From an uncultured bacterium (GTDB lineage: Bacteria > Actinomycetota > UBA4738 > HRBIN12): 11,325 nt of DNA. Each line of letters begins with the position of its first letter. Position 1 is the stretch's first letter. The notes beneath the pieces were generated by a model, which was not told where the DNA came from, searched no databases, and saw only the letters and a program-made list of their open reading frames with translations. Of the stretch, positions 1 to 6,080 are shown piece by piece. The DNA lies in NCBI GenBank assembly GCA_937881155.1, contig CALGFI010000035.1:1-11325 (forward strand), in the 5' to 3' direction. Both the position numbers and the translations under genes were made by a program.

Positions 1-54
1 GCGCACAACCCGTCGTGGGCGATCGGCGACGATGGCCGACTGGTGATCCCGTAA
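1..54 (+). CDS. C-terminal end of an unidentified + strand gene (partial)
   Basis: Frame 1 is open from the window edge to a TAA at 52-54 and encodes 17 residues, AHNPSWAIGDDGRLVIP. Nearly every codon ends in G or C, as in the real genes of this window, which favours this frame over the other two. The stop lies 8 bp from the stop codon of the convergent LOG gene, a spacing typical of tightly packed gene ends. Too little is visible to assign a family or function. The fragment could also be chance open sequence. Confidence 0.35.
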   Translation, partial: AHNPSWAIGDDGRLVIP

Positions 55-62
55 GCGGGTCG

Positions 63-554
63 CTACGACCCGCGCAGTGACGCGGCGAGCCCGAGCGCTT
101 TCGCCACGGCGTCCTCGGCCGACGTCGCCCGGACGATCGCGTCGATCGCCGTGCCTTCGCGAACGAGCTCCCACGTACCGAGCCCGACGACGGGCTTCCC
201 CATCTTCAGGGCGAGGGCGATCTCGGAGAGCGTCCCGTACTCGCCGTGCACGGCGATCACGACGTCGGCCGTTCGCACGACGATCGCGTTTCGTGCCTCG
301 CCCATGCCGGTGGCTACCGCGATCGTGAGGTAGGGATTCGCGTCGAGCCGCGAGTCCGTGGGAAGGATCCCCACCGTCGTCCCGCCGGCGTTCATCGCTC
401 CGCCCGCCGCGGCCTCCATCACGCCGCCCATCCCGCCGCAAACCAACACGGCGCCCCTCTCCGCCAGCAGGCGCCCGACCGTCTCGCCGAGCGCGAGCTC
501 CGACGGCGTTCCGGCCGATGCGCCGACCACCGCCACGTACGGCGCTCGTTTCAT
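63..554 (-). CDS. LOG-family (TIGR00725-like) Rossmann-fold nucleotide-binding protein
   Basis: 163 aa, the usual size for short LOG-like proteins. The family has a Rossmann-like fold; characterised LOG members remove the base from nucleoside 5'-monophosphates, and the TIGR00725 branch has no firm function. Visible features are an N-terminal strand with VVGAS (residues 9-13), the glycine-rich CGGMGGVMEAAAGGA stretch (39-53), GEARN (85-89) with the Arg expected at the active site, and HGEYGTLSE (103-111) where LOG enzymes have PGGxGTxxE. Arg88 and Glu111 are kept but the PGG part is not. The protein is probably cytosolic. The ATG at 554 is chosen because it overlaps the helicase stop as ATGA and has GGGAGG 8 nt upstream; a GTG at 560 is too close to that site. 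Translation is probably coupled to the helicase. The family call is firm; the substrate is unknown. Confidence 0.85.
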   Translation of the reverse strand: MKRAPYVAVVGASAGTPSELALGETVGRLLAERGAVLVCGGMGGVMEAAAGGAMNAGGTTVGILPTDSRLDANPYLTIAVATGMGEARNAIVVRTADVVIAVHGEYGTLSEIALALKMGKPVVGLGTWELVREGTAIDAIVRATSAEDAVAKALGLAASLRGS

Positions 555-2812
555 CCCCACGCCCTCCCGAGCATCGCGGCGAGCAGCGCTACCGCGCCGG
601 CCTTGTCGAGCGGCTCGTTCCCGTTGCCGCACTTCGGCGACTGTACGCACGAAGGACATCCATGCGAGCACGGGCAGTTTCGGACCGTCTCCAGCGTCGC
701 TTCGAGCCAGCGCTCTGCCGTTCGGAACCCTCGTTCCGTGATCCCCGCGCCGCCCGGATAGCCGTCGTACACGAAGATCGCGCACGAGCCCGTGTCCGGA
801 TGGAACGCGGTCGAGACGCCGCCGACATCCCATCGGTCGCACGTCGCCACGAGCGGCAGGAGCCCGATCGCCGCGTGCTCCGCAGCGTGGGCGGCACCGG
901 GCAACGCGCTCTCGGATATCGACGCGCGCTCGATCGTGCTCGGCGGGATCGCCCACCACACGGCCTTCGTCTCGAGCGTCTGCGGCGGAAGCGCCAGGGG
1001 CATCACGTCCAGGATCTCGCCGGTCGCGACGTGCTTGCGTGCGAACGCCGTCACCTGGTTCGACACGTGGACGGTTCCGAAGAACGAGGGGACGCCGCCG
1101 CTCGTCTCGCCGGTCTCGTCCACGCCTTCGACGCGGATATCCGTGATGTCGCGGGCCTGCGTGTAGTAGTCCGGGTCGCTGCGCGACACGAGCGCCGCGT
1201 GACCGACGAGGTCGAGCTCCCGCACCTCGAACTGCTCCCCCTGGTGCAGGTAGATCGCGCCGGGGTGGACCTGGGTGAAGGCCCTCGACTCGTCGACCGT
1301 CCCGAGGAGCTCGCCGGTCTCCTCGATGACGATCGAGAACGTGTGCCCGCCGGCGCTCCGCATGTCGACCTTCCGGTGCGGGACGTCGCGGCCGCGGTAG
1401 TGCCATTTCTCTCGGCGGCGCGCGATCTCCCCCCGCTCCTCGAGTCGCGCGAGCGAGTCCGGCGCGTCCGGCCAGAAGGTCTCGATCTCTTCGTCCGAGA
1501 GTGGGTACTCGCGAGCGGCGCACGCGAGGTGCGGCTCGAGCACGAACGGGTTGGTCGGATCGACGACCGCGGCCTCCGCAGGCTTGTCGAACACGTCGGC
1601 CGGGTGCGTGACCAGATACTGGTCGAGCGGCTCGTCCTGCGCGACCAACACGGCCAGCGAGCCCTCGTTCCGGCGGCCGGCGCGGCCGGCCTGCTGCCAC
1701 ATGGACGCGCGCGTTCCGGGATATCCCACGAGCACGGCCGCGTCGAGCGAGCCGATGTCGATGCCCAGCTCCAGCGCGTTCGTCGACGCGACGGCGATGA
1801 GCTCGTCGTTCGCCAGCTGGCGCTCGAGCTGCCGCCGATCCTCCGCGAGGTAGCCGGCTCGGTACGACTTGACGCGCCGCCTCACGTCCGGGTCGAGGTC
1901 GCGACGCGCGAACTCGGCCAACAGCTCGGCGGCGCGCCTCGATCGGGCGAAGCCGATCGACTTCACGCCGTGCTCTGCCAGGCTCGCGACGAGCTGTGAC
2001 GCCTCGGTCAGGGCGCTTCGTCTCGCGCCGGACTCCTCGTCGATCACCGGAGGGTTCAGCAGCGCGAACAGCTTCTCTCCGGTCGGCGAGGCGTCCTCGG
2101 TCACCGCATCGAATGGGACGCCGACCAAGCGCTCGGCGAGCTCCGCCGGGTTGCCGACCGTCGCGCTCGCCAACACGAACCGAGCATCGCCGCCGTAGTG
2201 GGCCACCAGCCGTCGTAGCCGCCGAAGCACCTGCGCGACGTGGGATCCGAAGACGCCGCGCGAGACGTGCGCCTCGTCGACCACGACGAGCGACAGTCGT
2301 AGGAAGAAATCGGCCCACCGGGCGTGGTCCGGCAGGATCCCGGCGTGGAGCATGTCCGGGTTCGACAGCACGAGGTTCGCGTTCCTCCGCACCAGCGGGC
2401 GTTCGGCGCGTGGCGTGTCGCCGTCGTACACGGCGGCGCGGATCTGCGGCAGCTTGAGCTCGCGCACCTGACGGAGCTGGTCGCGGGCGAGGGCCTTCGT
2501 CGGGAACAGGTAGAGCGCCGTGCTCTTCGGGTCGGCGACGGCGGCCGCCGCGAACGCCAGGTTGTAGACCAGCGTCTTCCCCGACGCGGTGCCGGTCGCG
2601 ACGATCACGTTCCGGCCGGCGCGAACGGCGTCGAACGCCGTGCGCTGGTGCGCGTACAGGCCGGTCACGCCGACGAGCCCGAGGCGGTCGACCACGAGCG
2701 ACGGGATGTCTTCGGGGAACTGGCCGGGCTCCGCGGTTCGCGCCGGGATCTCGCGCAGGTGCACGAGTGACTCGTCACGTTCGAGCAACGCGAGGAAACC
2801 GCGGGCGTCCAT
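551..2812 (-). CDS. DEAH-box superfamily 2 helicase with C-terminal Cys cluster (MrfA/YprA-like, DUF1998)
   Basis: 753 aa, the usual size for MrfA/YprA-like proteins. These are ATP-dependent 3'-5' DNA helicases; B. subtilis MrfA works in mitomycin-damage repair with the nuclease MrfB. Visible motifs are the Q-like region YAHQ (about 54-57), Walker A ATGTASGKT (72-80), DEAH (179-182), SAT (216-218), motif V around ALELGIDIG (346-354) and motif VI QQAGRAGRR (373-381). The C-terminal region holds five clustered cysteines (713, 715, 719, 722, 728) in CPCSHGCPSCVQSPKCGNGN, the zinc-binding type seen in MrfA. No MrfB-like nuclease is in the window. The ATG at 2812 is chosen because a TANNNT box lies 7 nt upstream; a TTG at 2818 would add two residues, and neither start has a Shine-Dalgarno. 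The stop overlaps the LOG start by 4 bp. The helicase call is firm; the repair role is inferred from the family. Confidence 0.92.
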   Translation of the reverse strand: MDARGFLALLERDESLVHLREIPARTAEPGQFPEDIPSLVVDRLGLVGVTGLYAHQRTAFDAVRAGRNVIVATGTASGKTLVYNLAFAAAAVADPKSTALYLFPTKALARDQLRQVRELKLPQIRAAVYDGDTPRAERPLVRRNANLVLSNPDMLHAGILPDHARWADFFLRLSLVVVDEAHVSRGVFGSHVAQVLRRLRRLVAHYGGDARFVLASATVGNPAELAERLVGVPFDAVTEDASPTGEKLFALLNPPVIDEESGARRSALTEASQLVASLAEHGVKSIGFARSRRAAELLAEFARRDLDPDVRRRVKSYRAGYLAEDRRQLERQLANDELIAVASTNALELGIDIGSLDAAVLVGYPGTRASMWQQAGRAGRRNEGSLAVLVAQDEPLDQYLVTHPADVFDKPAEAAVVDPTNPFVLEPHLACAAREYPLSDEEIETFWPDAPDSLARLEERGEIARRREKWHYRGRDVPHRKVDMRSAGGHTFSIVIEETGELLGTVDESRAFTQVHPGAIYLHQGEQFEVRELDLVGHAALVSRSDPDYYTQARDITDIRVEGVDETGETSGGVPSFFGTVHVSNQVTAFARKHVATGEILDVMPLALPPQTLETKAVWWAIPPSTIERASISESALPGAAHAAEHAAIGLLPLVATCDRWDVGGVSTAFHPDTGSCAIFVYDGYPGGAGITERGFRTAERWLEATLETVRNCPCSHGCPSCVQSPKCGNGNEPLDKAGAVALLAAMLGRAWG
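563..568 (-). promoter_or_regulatory. Shine-Dalgarno site of the LOG gene
   Basis: On the minus strand this reads GGGAGG and ends 8 nt before the ATG at 554. It lies inside the last codons of the helicase gene. It supports the ATG at 554 over the GTG at 560 and fits translational coupling through the ATGA overlap. Confidence 0.65.
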
Positions 2813-2819
2813 CAGCAAG

Positions 2820-2825
2820 ATGCTA
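2820..2825 (-). promoter_or_regulatory. Possible -10 box for a leaderless helicase transcript
   Basis: On the minus strand this reads TAGCAT, matching TANNNT, and is followed by 7 nt (CTTGCTG) and then the helicase ATG at 2812. Transcription would begin at or next to the ATG, giving a leaderless mRNA, which is common in Actinomycetota. No Shine-Dalgarno sequence and no clear -35 box is present. The same spacing occurs at the neighbouring exchanger gene. Confidence 0.45.
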
Positions 2826-2854
2826 GTGGGGACGGCGCGATGTGCCGTCGCTTG

Positions 2855-4177
2855 CTACTCGCCGGGCATCGCAGCGGCTGCGTTCAGGTGCTTGTACGGC
2901 GTGACCAGCCCGTCGCGCACGAGCGGAACGATGAGGTGGCGGTCCCGAACGAAGATCACCAGTCCCAGCAGGATGTAGACGGCGGAGACGCCGACGCGTT
3001 CGGCGAGCTGGAGCGACTCGGGCACCAGCGCCCCGATGATGAACTGGGCCCAGAACAGCGTGAACAGCAGGATGGCCTCGCGAGTCGTGATCGACAGTGT
3101 GAGCAGCACCGCGAGCGCGAAGAACGACTGTGCCGCGGTGAGCAGCAGCTCCTCACGCTGCTGCGCGTCGATCGGCAGGCCGTGCAGTCCTCCCGCCGCG
3201 ATGCCGAACACGATGGGCAGCGTTCCGACCAGCAACGTCCACTGGTTCACCTTCGACGAGACGAGCGTGCCGAGTCCGGCGTTCGTGTTGAGCCTCCAGG
3301 CGTACAGCCCGGCCACGAGCAGCTCCGGCGCTTCCGAGGCGAGTGGCGCGAGCCACTGGATCAGCAGGAACTCGCTGATGCCGAACTCGCGCCCCGTCTC
3401 GACGAGCGCCTCCGCGAACACCTCCGCAACGAGCAGGATCACCGTCGCCGCGGAGATGAACATCAGGACGACCGACAGCCGCCTCTGAGGTGTGCGGAAC
3501 GTGCCGATCAGGCGTGCCGGCCCGACGAGATGTGGTTCCTCCGCGGGCGCGCGCGACACCCGGATCGTGTACGCCACGAAGATCGACACGAGGATCGCGG
3601 CGTCGACCGGCGTGATGCTCGCCTTCATTGGGAGCGTCAACGAGTAGATCGTCGCGATGGCGAGGAACGTCACCTCGACGGCGTGTGAGCGCACGAGCTG
3701 AACCCTCGTCATGCGCCGCGAGCGACCGCGCGACCGGTAGTACGCGATGAAGACGACGAGCGACCACCCGATGCCGATCAGCAGGCGGTTCGCGCCGGTC
3801 ATGTTGGCGAGCGCGAGCGAGCATGCGCTCTCGCCTGGGTCGCCGGGCGGCTTACATTCTCGCCCGAACTCGGCGAAGTCCTGGCCTCCGTTGAACGCCA
3901 GCACGAAGTCGACGGCGTATTCGGGCAGGACGGCGATGAACGCGAGGACCGCGATGGCCAGGCCGGCGGAGATATCGAGCTGAGCCACCTCTGCCGCCCA
4001 CGACAGGACGAACGCGGCGCCGATAATCGCGATGCCGAACAGCAGCGCTTCGAGCGCAGGCTCCAGCTCGGGGTGGAGAACGCGAAGCAGGATCCCCGGG
4101 ATCGTGACGCCGATCGCGAGCCCGACGCCGAGACCTTGGCGTCCCGGATGGACGTCACTAATCTCGTCGCGTCTCAC
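2855..4177 (-). CDS. CaCA-superfamily Na+/Ca2+ (or cation/H+) exchanger, membrane protein
   Basis: 440 aa, strongly hydrophobic, with about 10-12 predicted membrane segments. CaCA proteins exchange Ca2+ or another cation for Na+ or H+ across the membrane. Two inverted alpha repeats can be seen: alpha-1 (about 79-138) with AVLPEYAVDF and, after an insert, ANMTGANRLLIG; and alpha-2 (about 275-325) with LASEAPELLVAG and SSKVNQWTLLVG. The acidic residues Glu86 and Glu285 sit where the ion-binding Glu residues of the family lie. A segment in alpha-1 (98-120) carries Cys108 and Cys119, discussed as a finding. The central hydrophilic loop (about 145-165 and 207-232) is basic. The GTG start at 4177 is supported by an upstream TAGGTT box 7 nt away rather than by a Shine-Dalgarno. 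The gene lies 46 bp after the LCP gene and 42 bp before the helicase. The transported ions cannot be decided; some relatives are annotated as sodium:proton exchangers. Confidence 0.85.
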   Translation of the reverse strand: MRRDEISDVHPGRQGLGVGLAIGVTIPGILLRVLHPELEPALEALLFGIAIIGAAFVLSWAAEVAQLDISAGLAIAVLAFIAVLPEYAVDFVLAFNGGQDFAEFGRECKPPGDPGESACSLALANMTGANRLLIGIGWSLVVFIAYYRSRGRSRRMTRVQLVRSHAVEVTFLAIATIYSLTLPMKASITPVDAAILVSIFVAYTIRVSRAPAEEPHLVGPARLIGTFRTPQRRLSVVLMFISAATVILLVAEVFAEALVETGREFGISEFLLIQWLAPLASEAPELLVAGLYAWRLNTNAGLGTLVSSKVNQWTLLVGTLPIVFGIAAGGLHGLPIDAQQREELLLTAAQSFFALAVLLTLSITTREAILLFTLFWAQFIIGALVPESLQLAERVGVSAVYILLGLVIFVRDRHLIVPLVRDGLVTPYKHLNAAAAMPGE

Positions 4178-4184
4178 GGGCGCG

Positions 4185-4190
4185 AACCTA
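4185..4190 (-). promoter_or_regulatory. Possible -10 box for a leaderless exchanger transcript
   Basis: On the minus strand this reads TAGGTT, matching TANNNT, followed by 7 nt (CGCGCCC) and the GTG at 4177. No Shine-Dalgarno is present at normal distance. The geometry is identical to that at the helicase start. No convincing -35 box is seen. Confidence 0.45.
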
Positions 4191-4223
4191 ACAGAGGTGT
4201 TGCGCCACAGGGGGCGACGCGCG

Positions 4224-5192
4224 TTACGACAGGAGCTGCGCGTTCGGCGACGGCGGGATGTTGGCTCGCTTCAACAGGCCGTCGCTCTCGAGGTCGTGCG
4301 AGATGGTCTGGAGCTCTGTCTGGTTCAGGCTGACGATGGAAGTAGTACCGCTCATGCCGACAGAGCCCGGGAGCACGATGTTCACGACCCGCTTGGGGTT
4401 CACCGTCGTCGCCGTGAACGCGAGCGACATCAGCTGGTCGAGGGGAACGTCGCTCTGCGCGTTGCGAAGTCCGGCCCCGATCCACACGAGCAACCGGCTC
4501 GGGTCCCTCGTGAACTCGCGCTTGAGCTGCGCGAGGGCCGCGATGATCAAACGGCCGTGGTTTTCCGAACGACCGAAGTCGCCCGACGGGAGCGCGTGGC
4601 GCGCTCGGGCAAACGCGAGCGCGTCGTCACCGGTCAACTGCTGGCGACCGGCAGGGATGTTCGCCTCGGCGGCGGAGTCCACGACACTGAACGGCACATC
4701 CATTGTCAGGCCGCCGACCTGGGTGATCATCGCGTCGAACCCTCGGAACCCGGTCAGCGCCCAGTAGTCCATCGTGATCCCGGTGAGGTCCTCGACGGTC
4801 TCGAGGACGAGCTCGGGACCCCCGCTCACCATGGCCGCGTTGATCCTGGTAGTGCCGAAACCAGGGATCGGCACGAGGGCGTCGCGCGGGAAGCCGACAA
4901 TGGTCATCTTCGACGCGGCCGGGTTGATGGCGACGACGTGGATCGAGTCGGCACGCAGCTCGCCGACCGCCTCTCCGGGGCGTGCGTCACTGCCGATGAG
5001 CAGGACGAAGATCGGCTCCGAGCCGTCGAGCACCGGAACATGCTCCGCATGGGCCTGCTCGATCTGGAAGAACGGCATCGCTCGCGCGCTCGTCGGACCC
5101 GACGTCGTACCCACGGTCGAGCCGACGACCCATGCCGTGACGAGCGACACGGCGAGCGCGATCCGGCGGGCGCTGCGATGGCGAACCGCCAC
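4224..5192 (-). CDS. LytR-CpsA-Psr (LCP) family cell-wall glycopolymer phosphotransferase-like protein
   Basis: 322 aa from the GTG at 5192. LCP proteins move lipid-linked glycopolymers onto peptidoglycan at the outer membrane face. A short basic N terminus (RHRSARR) is followed by one membrane segment (about 11-24) and the LCP domain (about 58-220). Signature parts are IGSDARPGE (66-74), RADS (80-83), FPRD (101-104), RINAA (116-120), GGLTMDVPF (160-168), and the catalytic stretch ARARHALPSGDFGRSENHGR (195-214). In that stretch Gln is usual where His212 stands here. An ATG at 5267 would give 347 aa, but it adds an Arg-rich stretch with many A-ending codons inside the neighbour's 3' end, where the neighbour's frame has the better G/C third-position pattern; it also has no Shine-Dalgarno. 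GGAG 12 nt before the GTG is a weak ribosome site. The gene starts 1 bp after the upstream membrane protein ends, so the two are likely cotranscribed. Family call firm; start less so. Confidence 0.88.
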   Translation of the reverse strand: MAVRHRSARRIALAVSLVTAWVVGSTVGTTSGPTSARAMPFFQIEQAHAEHVPVLDGSEPIFVLLIGSDARPGEAVGELRADSIHVVAINPAASKMTIVGFPRDALVPIPGFGTTRINAAMVSGGPELVLETVEDLTGITMDYWALTGFRGFDAMITQVGGLTMDVPFSVVDSAAEANIPAGRQQLTGDDALAFARARHALPSGDFGRSENHGRLIIAALAQLKREFTRDPSRLLVWIGAGLRNAQSDVPLDQLMSLAFTATTVNPKRVVNIVLPGSVGMSGTTSIVSLNQTELQTISHDLESDGLLKRANIPPSPNAQLLS

Positions 5193-5193
5193 G

Positions 5194-5985
5194 CTAGCCC
5201 GTCGCTCCGGTGGCGCTCGGCGTCGCTCCCGACGGCGCCGGCGTCGGGGGAGTCGTCTCGCGGTCATTGCGGCTGACGTCGAACGCGATGACCTTCCACC
5301 CGTCGCTTTCCTGCAAGAAGAGCTGCCCCGCGCTCACGATGGCCACGAACGTGCCGTTCGTGAGCTCGGCCGTTGCGCGGAACCGCACGCTCGCCGTCAC
5401 GGTGTGGGGATTGTTGTCGCGGTCGAACAGGACCGTATATGTGATCCCGCCGCGGTCTGGTGTGACACGCTCGTATTGATCTCCCGCGGCGGCTCCGAGC
5501 GTCAGCACGTCGACGCTGCTCTGCGCGGTCGTCGCGACCTCGCCCTCGAAGAGTGTGTAGAGCTCCTCGTAGTCGCCCTGGCGCCAGTTGGCCGGATCGA
5601 GGAACCCGTCCGTCCACAGCTCGTCGATGACCGGGGTGATCTCCTCGGTGACCAGCGTCTCGGCCTCGGTTTGAAGCGCGTCGGTGTCGGCGTCGGCGAC
5701 GACGCGTTCGACACGCACCCTGCCGACGCGGAAGTCGAAGGGCGGCGCGGCCTCGTCGTCGTTGTCGCCGCCGATGATGCCCCCGCCGTTGCCTCCGGAG
5801 ACGACCAGGAAAAGCACGACGCCCGCCGCGACAAGCACGACGGGCGCCAGCAGGACGGCGAGGGGAAGGCGGCGCTTGCGGTTGCCGTTCCTGCGTTCCG
5901 CGCGGTTGGCGACGACGGGCTGCGCGAGACGGCTATCGCTCAAAGCCCGCTGAGGGTAGCGGCCGAACGGAGCCGTCACAACCAT
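5194..5985 (-). CDS. Single-pass membrane protein with possible NTF2-like outer domain, unknown function
   Basis: 263 aa, not recognised as a named family. Visible are a basic cytosolic N terminus (residues 1-40, with RNGNRKRRL before the membrane), one membrane segment (about 41-63), a Gly-rich then acidic linker (64-82), a mixed alpha/beta domain (about 98-237), and a Pro/Thr/Ala/Ser tail (244-263). The mixed domain starts with a long helix, and ends with alternating strands and an aromatic GWKVIAFDV motif. That layout resembles NTF2-like or Mce-associated outer domains, but this is inference from pattern only. The topology would place the domain outside the cell, on the same side as the LCP catalytic domain encoded next, whose preferred start lies 1 bp after this stop. 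A role as an LCP accessory or envelope protein is plausible. The ATG at 5985 has no clear Shine-Dalgarno. The gene diverges from nhaA. Confidence 0.8.
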   Translation of the reverse strand: MVVTAPFGRYPQRALSDSRLAQPVVANRAERRNGNRKRRLPLAVLLAPVVLVAAGVVLFLVVSGGNGGGIIGGDNDDEAAPPFDFRVGRVRVERVVADADTDALQTEAETLVTEEITPVIDELWTDGFLDPANWRQGDYEELYTLFEGEVATTAQSSVDVLTLGAAAGDQYERVTPDRGGITYTVLFDRDNNPHTVTASVRFRATAELTNGTFVAIVSAGQLFLQESDGWKVIAFDVSRNDRETTPPTPAPSGATPSATGATG

Positions 5986-6004
5986 CTGGCGTTCCAGGTA
6001 ATCT
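5975..6004 (+). promoter_or_regulatory. Possible nhaA promoter in the divergent intergenic region
   Basis: GTCACA (5975-5980, four of six matches to TTGACA) and TAATCT (5999-6004, TANNNT) are separated by 18 bp. Transcription would start near 6011, upstream of both possible nhaA starts. The -35 part lies within the first codons of the divergent membrane protein. A short inverted repeat, CTCAG (6003-6007) and CTGAG (6017-6021), follows the -10 box. No clear promoter for the divergent minus-strand gene was recognised in the same 95-bp gap. Confidence 0.35.
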
Positions 6005-6080
6005 CAGGCCGTTCCACTGAGGTGTGCCGGGAAGCCTGGTCGGCGAAGGTGACGACCATGGCCGCGACCCGATCGCGCCG

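Noticed and set aside
518..1999. 493-aa + strand open frame antisense to the helicase
   Set aside because: Arg/Val/Asp-rich low-information translation with no motif, lying over a well-conserved gene; typical antisense shadow in GC-rich DNA.
555..2318. Long upstream extension of the LOG reading frame, making an apparent 751-aa minus-strand protein
   Set aside because: The extension is Arg-rich, lacks domains, and runs out of frame through the helicase, whose motifs are complete. The LOG start at 554 has a Shine-Dalgarno and an ATGA overlap.
2840..3688. 282-aa + strand open frame antisense to the exchanger
   Set aside because: Rich in Arg, Asp, Glu and Gln as expected for antisense of a hydrophobic membrane protein; no motif or ribosome site supports it.
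4032..5276. 414-aa + strand open frame antisense to the LCP gene
   Set aside because: No recognisable domain and Arg/Glu/His-rich composition; the opposite strand encodes a clear LCP domain.
5986..6080. Direct repeat GTTCCA and short inverted repeat as an operator in the divergent gap
   Set aside because: The elements are only 5-6 bp and irregularly spaced; I cannot distinguish them from chance without comparative data.
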